Position numbers and translations under genes: made by a program
Shown: positions 56,234-64,000 of the stretch, in pieces
Position numbering within the stretch: position 1 is the first letter of the stretch
Layout of the letters: each line of letters starts with the position of its first letter
Source: Chalara sp. BL73
Lineage: Eukaryota; Ascomycota; Leotiomycetes; Helotiales
NCBI GenBank assembly: GCA_918026815.1
Contig: CAKJVC010000139.1
Coordinates: forward strand, 186,001-250,000
Direction: 5' to 3'
Length of the DNA: 64,000 nt
Notes under the pieces: model-generated
What the model was told of the DNA's origin: nothing
The model's input: the letters and a program-made list of their open reading frames with translations, nothing else
Databases searched by the model: none

Positions 56234-57401
56234 GATGAAGAATTTTCACAGTAGTACTGAAACTGGTGCAAGAAGGTACTTTTGGATGAGTGAGATGTGA
56301 ACTTGGGTGTGTATATCGATGACAACATCTAGAGGACGACAGAAGCTTTATATTCCACCAACATCACACAAGGCTCAGTCCTCATGATACCATCTATACC
56401 CCTCAGCTCAAAGCAGACAAGCTCCTGGTCTCAAAACCTGTCCCAGCTCAAAATCACCACTAGCATAAAACTCTCACGGAATCAGTTGCGTCATGTTAGC
56501 GACGTCTGACGGCGACCCTCATCGTCTGCTTCAATGACTGATTGGCTGCCGACCAGAAAAAGAATGGTCAGGCTGCCAAACAGGGAAAGACAAAAAGCCA
56601 TAGTAGCACATATAGAGCTTTAGGAATGTCGATCCACAGGGAAGCTGTGACTTGCAGCACCAGCCAGCTATGGCTTCATCGTGATGTAGCTCTTCGTGAA
56701 GCTCTTAGCCCCAGCGCAGCCAAGCACTCCCATACCACTAGAGAACTTAAGCAAGATTCAGCTCCAAGCTCCCCTCACTTGCAAGGACAAGCTTTCGATA
56801 AATTGTTCTAGGCCCTTCATAGATACCTCTCTCGGCTCCATGACCCCGCTTACTGGCCCCTCACCACTTGACGATGGCGTATCCTTCCAGAACGTGGTTG
56901 GTGATGGGACGAAAGCAAGCTTTGGTTGCCCCAGTGCGGTGCTGAAATCGAGCAATGTTCGTCATTGTGCTGTGTCGGGTTGCCCGAACAATTGATCCGT
57001 GCTGTGGCTGAGGGGTTGGCGAATCAGAACTGGCAATCTGAGCACCCCGCAGCCAAGAACTTTGAATTTCGTTCTTGCTCGTTCCCTGGGACTCCGTCAT
57101 CAGCTGGACCAGGGAATTGGGAACATTTGAATGTAACCCTATGCGCAGAGGAGGAGTGGAGGGTAGTTTCCTGCACGATGAGTTAATAGCATCGGAAAAA
57201 AAATCCAATATTGTGAAAATCCGCCTCAAAACTAGATACCAGTAGAGGCTAAATGCTTGCATTTATATTGTATGATTCCTTTTTCTAGGTTTTGTCTAAT
57301 CTTACAGAACCTGCCAACTGCCCTCGCTATGCAAGAAGAAAGATCTCCCACTGTCGCGGATATTTCCTTATTTTAACAGCTTGAGTGCCATCGATGATTC
57401 A
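56234..57401. other. Intergenic, no gene seen
   Basis: About 1.17 kb upstream of the repeat gene. Several overlapping frames (56542-56811, 56696-56995 and 56861-57262 on the other strand) have no recognisable content. Confidence 0.4.
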
Positions 57402-58209
57402 TTATCGCACGTATTTGCTATGCCGCTGTTAGCTTGCTATCCCACGATTCCATCTAAAAGTAAATGCTTTGACTGACCTCATGAACCGCTTATGGAAATC
57501 CGATCGCAGCAGATCATTGATGAATTCCTTCTTCTGGTTCTTATCATCCGTGCCACGAGCCTGGTTCTTGAAGATCACATCGTCATCCCATCTCCGCTTC
57601 ACGTTAAAGTCGGTCTTAGGGTTGAGTAGCGGGTTGCCAAGCGCAATATCATGTTCTCGCTCCGCCTCCTCTGCCGCTGCCCTTTCCCGTTCCTCTTGTT
57701 CTCGTTTCTCTGCCCGCTCACGCTTGATTTTTTCTAATTCCCGCTGCAGCTCCGCCGTTTCGTCTTCGTCGTCGCTATCCTCGTCACTACTATCATCTTC
57801 ATCGTCCTCTTCAGATTCCGCATCTATGTCCCTACTCTCCTCCAATATTCGCCGTCGCTTTGCCTCAGGGTCCTCTTCCTCTCCATCTCCGTTCTCCAGT
57901 TGTCTCTTAGCGTTACTAGTGAATGTTTCCGGCTCATCATCTGACGGAACTGGCTCCCCTCTAGCCTTTGCGAAATGAGCGGCTTCTGCTCTGAGAAGCT
58001 CAGCGCGAAGATCTCGGGGTTGATTGTCTGCATCTCCTCCTTGCCCTGGCTTGCGGACCTTTAGTTGTGTATGGGCTGGGAGAAGACGTTGGTGATAGGC
58101 AGGACCTCGCTGTGCCTCCTTTCCCACGGCGGGATCAAATGTAGGTCTATGAGCTGTAGAATATTAGTAGAGAGCATGACTAGACACCAGGGGACATACC
58201 GGTAGTCAT
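57402..58209 (-). CDS. cwc15: Pre-mRNA-splicing factor Cwc15 (Cwf15)
   Basis: Cwc15 belongs to the Prp19/NTC-related part of the active spliceosome. Exons 58200-58209 (10 nt), 57478-58153 and 57402-57417 (16 nt); 233 aa. Splicing gives the canonical [16 protein letters not shown] at the start and [13 protein letters not shown] at the end, which supports both micro-exons. The middle is acidic ([19 protein letters not shown]) followed by a Glu/Arg coiled coil ([20 protein letters not shown]), then the conserved [20 protein letters not shown] block. The terminal intron has a GTCAGT donor and GCTAAC branch. The gene looks complete. Confidence 0.95.
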
Positions 58210-58543
58210 AGCTGTAACAATGTAAGGTGATCAACAGAGGTTTCCTTCGGTCGTTTACCACCGTTGAATTATCCAGTAACTTTGTCCGCAGAGGCCCTAG
58301 CACGTGCACAAGAGACTATTAAAAAGTGACCGCCGGTTTATATGAGCTAGAATCGATGGTGAATAGTTCTCGAGTTATAAATCGCGTTCTTGATTCTGCC
58401 GCAAAATATCGAGAGGATGCGCAATGATACTGGGCGACGAGATAGCGCTAGTCTCTTCCCGCTCACCGCCCTTGAATTCTGCCCAATATTTTCATGTTTA
58501 ATCGCAGCCCCGCGACATCCAAACATCTCGTAATGTACCTAAA
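58210..58543. other. Divergent promoter cwc15/rrp45
   Basis: 334 bp between two start codons; no other feature was recognised. Confidence 0.4.
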
Positions 58544-59535
58544 ATGCCTCGAGAAGTTGGACCGTCTCTCAATGAGAGGCAATTCTTCCAGCAAGCCCTA
58601 AAGGAGAAGATAAGAATCGATGGACGGAATTTTGAAGACTTTCGACAAGTCCAATTAGAATTTGGGGACGAATATGGTGTATCAGATGTCAGGCTGGGGA
58701 AGACGAGGTACATCTGACATCCTTACTTTCTGGCAACTTGATTACCTCCATACTCATACAGATACCTCAATCTATTGTATACTAATGCATGGCCAGAGTC
58801 CTAACCAAAATTTCCGCCGAAGTAACAACGCCTTACCCCGACCGCCCATTCGACGGCCTCTTCACCATAACTACCGCCCTCTCGCCCATGACACTCCCCT
58901 CGTTTTCCGTCTCCGGCCCTCCTTCAGAAACAGAAATCCTCCTCTCGCGGCTCCTCGAGAAAACCATACGTCGCTCGGGCGCGCTGGACACCGAATCGCT
59001 CTGTCTCCTCGCGGGCAAATCATGCTTCTCTGTCCGTGCAGACGTGCACATCTTGAGTGCGGATGGAAACCTCGTTGATGCGGCGTGCTTCGGGGTGGTG
59101 AGTGCGTTAAGGCATTTCAGGAGGAACGATATCAGTGTAAGTGGGGAGGAGGTAACGGTTTATACCTTGAGGGAGAGGGAAGGAGTACCGTTGAGCCTGT
59201 TGCATTATCCGTTGTGTGTTACGTTTAGTTTTTATACTCCGGCACCGGGGGAGGAAGAGGTGGTGCTGGTGGATGCAACGCAGTTAGAAGAGCATACGAG
59301 AGATGGAAGCTGTACGATAGGGATGAATAAGCATGGCGAGGTATGCCAGATCGCGAAGCTAGGGGGTGCGCCTACAGATGCGGTAATGCTACTGCAATGT
59401 GCGAATGTGGCGTTACAGCATGTGTTGAAGCTGAGTAAAATCATGGATGAAAAGTTAGCTGAGGATACGAAGAAAAGGGATAGGGGGGGTATGAGGGCAG
59501 AGCTGAGTGCGGAGAATTCGAGGATAACGGGATGA
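58544..59535 (+). CDS. rrp45: Exosome core subunit Rrp45 (RNase PH type)
   Basis: Rrp45 is one of the six RNase-PH-like ring subunits of the RNA exosome, structural rather than catalytic in fungi. Exons 58544-58707 and 58797-59535; 300 aa. The start MPREVGPSLNERQFFQQALKE and the RIDGRNFEDFR block are typical. The junction restores LGKTRVLTKISAEV. The first RNase PH domain covers about residues 30-170, with LCLLAGKSCFSVRADVHIL and DGNLVDAACFGVVSALRHFR; the second from about 190, with LLHYPLCVTFSFY and VDATQLEEHTRDGSCTIGMN. The C-terminal tail is charged. It is convergent with DGAT1. Confidence 0.93.
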
Positions 59536-59839
59536 GGGAATATAACCATAAAAGTAACAAAACATGAAGTGCCTATGTGATCGTTGCTATGTAAGCTATG
59601 TGATGAGATTTGGTTCCAACCGCCATAGGCAAGAGCAAGCAAGCATATACCGATAACTCGCCTGCGCCCGTGCTCTTACAAATGGACTGAAAGATGGAAA
59701 CATCTTGCAACTTTACCTCCTGTCATCCCACTCCTGCAATGCAGAATCACAAAATACGCTACGCAACGTTTTAGACGCAACTATGCTGGTATTATAGTAT
59801 TACCCTAGATATATTGCTATTCCTTTCCAAGTCCGAAGT
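59536..59839. other. Convergent intergenic region rrp45/DGAT1
   Basis: 304 bp between two stop codons; probably 3' UTRs. Confidence 0.4.
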
Positions 59840-61555
59840 CTACGATTTAACGCCGTGTTTACTCACACTTCCGTATTTTGCCTGCCAGGCAAAGAAATAC
59901 AACAATGCAGCGAGAGGCTGGCCAATTAAAGTGAAAGATACCCAGAATATACAGTTCCCTATAATTCGTCCATTGATGCCTTCCATCTTCTCTAGGGGTG
60001 CAGTGATGGCTATGAGAGGTAGCTGCGCTAGCATACCAATAAACGCAACGCCTATTTTATGTCAGTGCTAGAAACTTCCAATTATAGATGGTGGAAGTAT
60101 ACCAATAATGTTGTGCGTAGGAATGCCCACAAGTATTTCGTGCAACACAGCAGAAAAGAGAAACACAGCGACGCTTGCGGCGCCAGTACTCCATCCTCTC
60201 CCGATCAAAGGCGAAAAGACATGTCGCTTCATGAACTGATACACTGGCTTATTCCACGTCCGCCAGTACACTCCCAAACTAGGACTATTCCACCAATCCG
60301 TATAGAACTCTCGATCTCCGAATCGCATTACCTCCGCCAAGGCATTCAGGAAACTCTGAAATAGCGCAAAAAAACCTGCAAGCCAGATCACCAACGAAAT
60401 AGTGGAGAGCTTCATGAGGCGCTCGAGAATCATGGGGATGTCAAGAGACGCCATGGTTTCTAGGGAGTTCATGAGCACTGGTACTGCGTATTGTGCGCTA
60501 GCGATCCATATGAATACGCTGAGACCAAAGACTTCTGCGACTCGTTTTAGAACGAATTCCCAGCGGATTTTGGGAGTTCGTGGGTAGACGGGTTGGTAGA
60601 CTAAAGTTGGCGCCCACCAAAAGTACGTCAAATTGCTCAGGGTCACGTTGTGTGGATATGGACATTGATTATAGATATCCGGGACAGCATCTTCGAGACG
60701 TTTGGAAGGATGGAGGTATGCATGTCTTAGGTCGCGATTAGTGAAGGCATATGAAGCGGTTTTCAGCCAGACGATGATGGCGTGCACTTCACTCAGCGTG
60801 CCGATTAAAGGATGGTGAATGAAGAAGTAGACGATGACCGATGTAATTAGCAGGCAAAGTGTTGCATTCAGGCCATGGATCCATGCAATTATCGTCCATG
60901 TCGATTGAAATTTCCTGAGCTCAGCATCTGTTGGCACATAACTTCCTCCTGGTGTAGCAGTCCCGTCCCTCTTCTTGCTTCCACGCATCGACGCTCGTGC
61001 CTGCTGTGCTGCTGCTAATTCCACTAGGTATGCAAGTAGGAGATGGCATGGTATGATAAAGTAGAGAGCTGCCCCGAGCTGGAGATCTTGCGACGAATAG
61101 TCGTGACATGATATACAGATGAGCACTCCATACTGTGTAGATTAGTTAATGATCTGGTCGATGGAATGCTAGAACTAACCTTTTTGAAGTTTTCGATCAT
61201 CAATCGCAGGTTTCCAACAACTGGTGGGTGTCAGTCCAAATGAACTTGAAAGATTCTAGACTCAACTAAGTATATTCTTGGCATACGTACTGAGAACAAT
61301 AACCATCAAGTTCCTGAAACCCAAGAAACTCGGGGCAATGTCCGAATCGTGGCTCAAACATGATGTCAAGTTTTTGGAGTGTACAGCAGCAACATGTCTA
61401 TACTTTTTCTTAATCCTGATGGGTTCGAGGGGTTGCAATCCTGAGGTTCGGTTCCCTTTCACATGTGAATGGCCCAATCGCTTGATCAGCGCATCTGCGT
61501 CCGGACTCGAGCTCTTGACAGATGTGACGGTCGCTGTATCAATCAAAGAAGACAT
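59840..61555 (-). CDS. Diacylglycerol O-acyltransferase 1 (DGAT1, MBOAT family)
   Basis: An ER membrane enzyme that makes triacylglycerol from diacylglycerol and acyl-CoA; it belongs to the same family as sterol acyltransferases. Exons 61291-61555, 61180-61220, 60103-61132 and 59840-60051; 515 aa. The N-terminal 60 residues are soluble; the conserved RNLMVIVL and NLRLMIENFKKYGVL blocks start the membrane part. Family hallmarks: YPHNVTLSNLTYFWWAPTLVYQPVYPR, the acyl-CoA motif FYTDWWNS, WNKPVYQFMKRHV, and LFSAVLHEILVGIP with the catalytic His. About nine hydrophobic segments. The NLTYF/PTLVYQ spacing fits DGAT1 rather than the sterol ester enzymes. The start at 61555 was chosen because the longer frame begins only with TTG. 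Confidence 0.93.
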
Positions 61556-62559
61556 AATCGTGAGAAACGACAAGCAGTAAAGCTCTCGAAACCCTAGAAT
61601 AGAGAGTAAAGAACCGAAAAAGATGGCAGACGAGAGGGGAATGTTAATCCAGGAGGTGAAAGGACTAGGATAGAAACGGGAGAGCAACAAGATAGCGGGG
61701 CACTACACCCCCAAGAACGTATGAAACAGGGCCTCTACCACAGCATTTGGTGCGGGGCCAGTTTCTAAGTATGTAAAGGAAGGAGAGCCCATTTGTTGCG
61801 TTAGGGAGGAGGGCCAACTTCTTAATTGACACGCGGCTAAAACCTTGTATTGCATAATGGTTGAATAGAAGTGCAGATGTGAGAGAGAATGTTGGGCGAC
61901 GGACGCAGCTTGGGACGCGGGAGCTGTCCCCGCTAGCCTTGGCGAATCCGAAGGCAATTTGCTTAGTCATGCCTCGGTGGATCTAAGTCATAATTGGCTC
62001 ACCTGCTAGCAGGAAGGAGAAGAGTAACTGTTCTGCTTTGTAGTTGGAATGTGACGAGAGCATTGCAGAGGTACCTTGGTAGTTTGCTATTTTAGACGTT
62101 GCGCCGGTTATATATGACATCCTCAATCATATATAAAGTCCATAACCTTTCAAGTCAGCACCATCGAATTCATCCATTCAGATTCCGCTACTTCTTTACA
62201 GCTCCGGCTTGTCTATAACACGTAGCTAACGTTTGCTCGTGCTTTTTTACCTGCCATGATAACCCAATGAGGTAATCAGTCGCCTCAAGTGCTACTTTCT
62301 CAGTCACTACCCAGAGCCGAATCCGTAGATGCAACGTCTACAGCTCACCAAATACCATCTTCATACTATGCCATTAGCGCTGTAAAGCAATACCATTAAT
62401 TGCCTACTGTCATTCGCAGGTATTTAGTTTGCTAACACTTGTCGGGCTCCGCAAAATGGATAATTGGCGTCAATCGAGGCTGTTCCCGAGTATGAAACAA
62501 CGGAGATATCTCCAGATCCATCGGATTAATTCATGTCCCATCCCGGGCACTTGACTATC
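61556..62559. other. Intergenic between DGAT1 and the HET gene
   Basis: About 1 kb upstream of DGAT1 on its coding strand. A 101-codon frame (61665-61970, minus strand) has no recognisable content and may lie in the DGAT1 leader. Confidence 0.35.
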
Positions 62560-64000
62560 TCAAGCAAGAATAATCTTCTGTATCTGAGGCTGTTCTCTTG
62601 GTTGATGCCTACCATATGACGTGTCCAAAAAGCACGGTCCGACCAGCCTGTAGGTGTGCATATCAGGGTTTAGTCGGACAATGAATGGCGTTAATCCTCC
62701 TCGTAGGTACCAAACCTCGTCACCTATCTGGGCGTTGCAATTTCCTGCAACAACCCCCAGTGCGCTCGGCTGAGAAAAGTACTCACGATTGGCCGTTGCC
62801 ATTAATTGACACCCGTGCACCATTTGAAAAAGATGAGTTTCTAGACGACTGAAATCTCCTTCATTCCGCCCTTCTTGCGGCTTGTATTCGCCAATTCCTC
62901 TCCACTTCCTATACTGGTCAAAAAGCTGCAGGCTTGGTCCTCTGTAAGTCGGAATATTGTTTTCGCTACCATCCCTCGCTAGGGCATTGGTGAGCCGTCT
63001 GACATGTGATATTGCACCTTCCATATCTTGGCTTATTATCCAGTCTTCCCAGTCCATCAAGATTTGCTTCAACTTTACTGGCATCTCTATGATATCCTTC
63101 AGCGTAGTTGTTGCATTTGCAATGGTACTCAAAGCTCTGATAGAAGCCAAGGTATGACCTTCAGTCTCAAGATGAAGATCTTGCCCGCTGAATACATAGC
63201 AATCTCTGGAGGGCTTATTGAAGCTGTTTTTGGACCATTTTGGAATAAGCCATTGAGGATCCGTGTGGCATTTTTCTGAGAGATGGCTTTGTATCCAGAG
63301 TACTTTATCCTGGGCAAAAGACTGCCGGAGGTCTGGGACCCATGAGGGAAATGTGCCCTCTTTACCTGAATCTGTACATGCGCTCAAGATATCTAGGGAT
63401 CTAGTTCTTAGGATTCTTCTTTTGGCCCAATTTCTGTAGACACTCTCCACATCGCACCCGTAATCGATGCTGACATCTTTGACATCGGTCACAATTCCAA
63501 GTAACGCGTACAACCTATCCCGTGGATCAGAACACTTTGCATCCTGGGTAAGTCGCAATGCTGTAAGAATATTGTCCCGGTCAAGTTCCGTGGCGTTACC
63601 GATGGCTACTTGTGTCATATGGTGGGCACCCATGAGTGGAAATGCTCTTCGAAAAGTTTCCGGCAAGAAATTAAGAATTTTGCCGGGATTCAGAATGAAC
63701 TGTGCTGCATTACTGAAACTCGGCCACTTATATTGTGACTTTCCGTATACAAGTACTACCTCGCGAGCCGAATAGAGTTCCTGTATGATCCACAAGCGCT
63801 TGAACCATGGTCTATGAAACAATTTGGCCAAAGGAATTAGATCTTGCAAAGCTTCTTGTTCGTAGGTGTTGAACCAATCCTGTGATAAACCATTATAGTT
63901 CTTAAAGAAATTCAATTCAGAGAATGTTCTAATTGTTTCTAACAATTTCAACGTCGTGCGATCATCTTGAGTTTGCAGCGCAGACAGACCCCAGCGCTCG
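62560..64000 (-). CDS. HET-domain protein, 5' end beyond the window
   Basis: A member of the fungal heterokaryon-incompatibility (HET) family, which triggers cell death after recognition of non-self. The frame is open to the right edge of the window (at least 479 codons), so the N-terminus and the first HET motifs lie outside. Visible HET elements: LFHRPWFKRLWIIQELYSAR (the conserved W-x-R-x-W-x-x-Q-E block), the DPRDRLYALLGIV block and VDYxx-type follow-up (VSIDYGCDVESVYRNWAK). The region after is the variable C-terminal part, with the typical GDEVWYLRGGLTPFIVR and YRLVGPCFL segments near the end. No intron is seen in the visible part. HET genes evolve fast and are often strain-specific. Confidence 0.9.
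   Translation of the reverse strand, partial: ERWGLSALQTQDDRTTLKLLETIRTFSELNFFKNYNGLSQDWFNTYEQEALQDLIPLAKLFHRPWFKRLWIIQELYSAREVVLVYGKSQYKWPSFSNAAQFILNPGKILNFLPETFRRAFPLMGAHHMTQVAIGNATELDRDNILTALRLTQDAKCSDPRDRLYALLGIVTDVKDVSIDYGCDVESVYRNWAKRRILRTRSLDILSACTDSGKEGTFPSWVPDLRQSFAQDKVLWIQSHLSEKCHTDPQWLIPKWSKNSFNKPSRDCYVFSGQDLHLETEGHTLASIRALSTIANATTTLKDIIEMPVKLKQILMDWEDWIISQDMEGAISHVRRLTNALARDGSENNIPTYRGPSLQLFDQYRKWRGIGEYKPQEGRNEGDFSRLETHLFQMVHGCQLMATANREYFSQPSALGVVAGNCNAQIGDEVWYLRGGLTPFIVRLNPDMHTYRLVGPCFLDTSYGRHQPREQPQIQKIILA

Noticed and set aside
56542..57262. Several overlapping frames between the repeat gene and cwc15
   Set aside because: Mutually overlapping on both strands with no recognisable protein content.
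1..64000. CRISPR arrays, rRNA genes, intact transposons
   Set aside because: None seen; the intron-rich eukaryotic genes and lack of direct spacer repeats exclude CRISPR, and no transposase or reverse transcriptase motif was found.

Overview
This is a nuclear segment of a filamentous ascomycete (Pezizomycotina). The gene content and the AT-rich gene-poor islands would fit a leotiomycete, but that rank is an inference. The evidence is short spliceosomal introns (about 45-60 bp, with GTRNGT donors and CTAAC/CTGAC branch sites just before the acceptor), genes on both strands without operons, and proteins with clear fungal orthologues. I recognise about 22 gene products by family, three real-looking unknown proteins, one uncharacterised ORF that overlaps yaf9, one clear pseudogene and one probable gene relic.

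Layout. 1-12 kb is a dense housekeeping block: mdm34 (ERMES), ipk1 (inositol-pentakisphosphate 2-kinase), yaf9 (YEATS) with a same-strand overlapping upstream ORF, a coq11-like reductase, syf2 (splicing), and an unknown 594-residue protein with upstream ORFs. 12-18 kb is sparse, with one secreted GH16 glucanase. 18-37.9 kb holds an equilibrative nucleoside transporter, an unknown acidic/basic protein, a small membrane protein, an eight-exon IAH1-type esterase, a CLC chloride channel/transporter, STE14, a maltose/galactoside-type O-acetyltransferase, a TMEM170 homologue, PEX8 and an alpha/beta hydrolase. 38-50.7 kb is an AT-rich, gene-poor island with a probable multi-exon relic, a secreted CVNH-domain protein, a ZIP metal transporter and a DUF4246 pseudogene carrying two Trp-to-stop changes of the kind made by C-to-T mutation. 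50.8-64 kb is dense again: NUC1/EndoG nuclease, PFS2, a DDR48-like Ser-Tyr-Gly repeat protein, CWC15, RRP45, DGAT1, and a HET-domain protein cut by the right edge.

There is no sign of a metabolic cluster or operon. Two spliceosome proteins (Syf2, Cwc15), an mRNA 3'-end factor (Pfs2) and an exosome subunit (Rrp45) lie in the window but are scattered. Divergent pairs share short promoters: mdm34/ipk1, the yaf9 upstream ORF/coq11, syf2/unknown 594 aa, and TMEM170/PEX8. The points most worth checking are the yaf9 overlap, the exon-by-exon phase-0 repeat structure of the DDR48-like gene, the decayed DUF4246 gene, the PEX8 protein with both PTS1 and PTS2, the GC-AG intron and micro-exons of the esterase, and the upstream ORFs of the 9.9-kb gene. 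Exon coordinates were worked out by hand from reading frames, splice signals and family alignment from memory; none was checked against RNA data.
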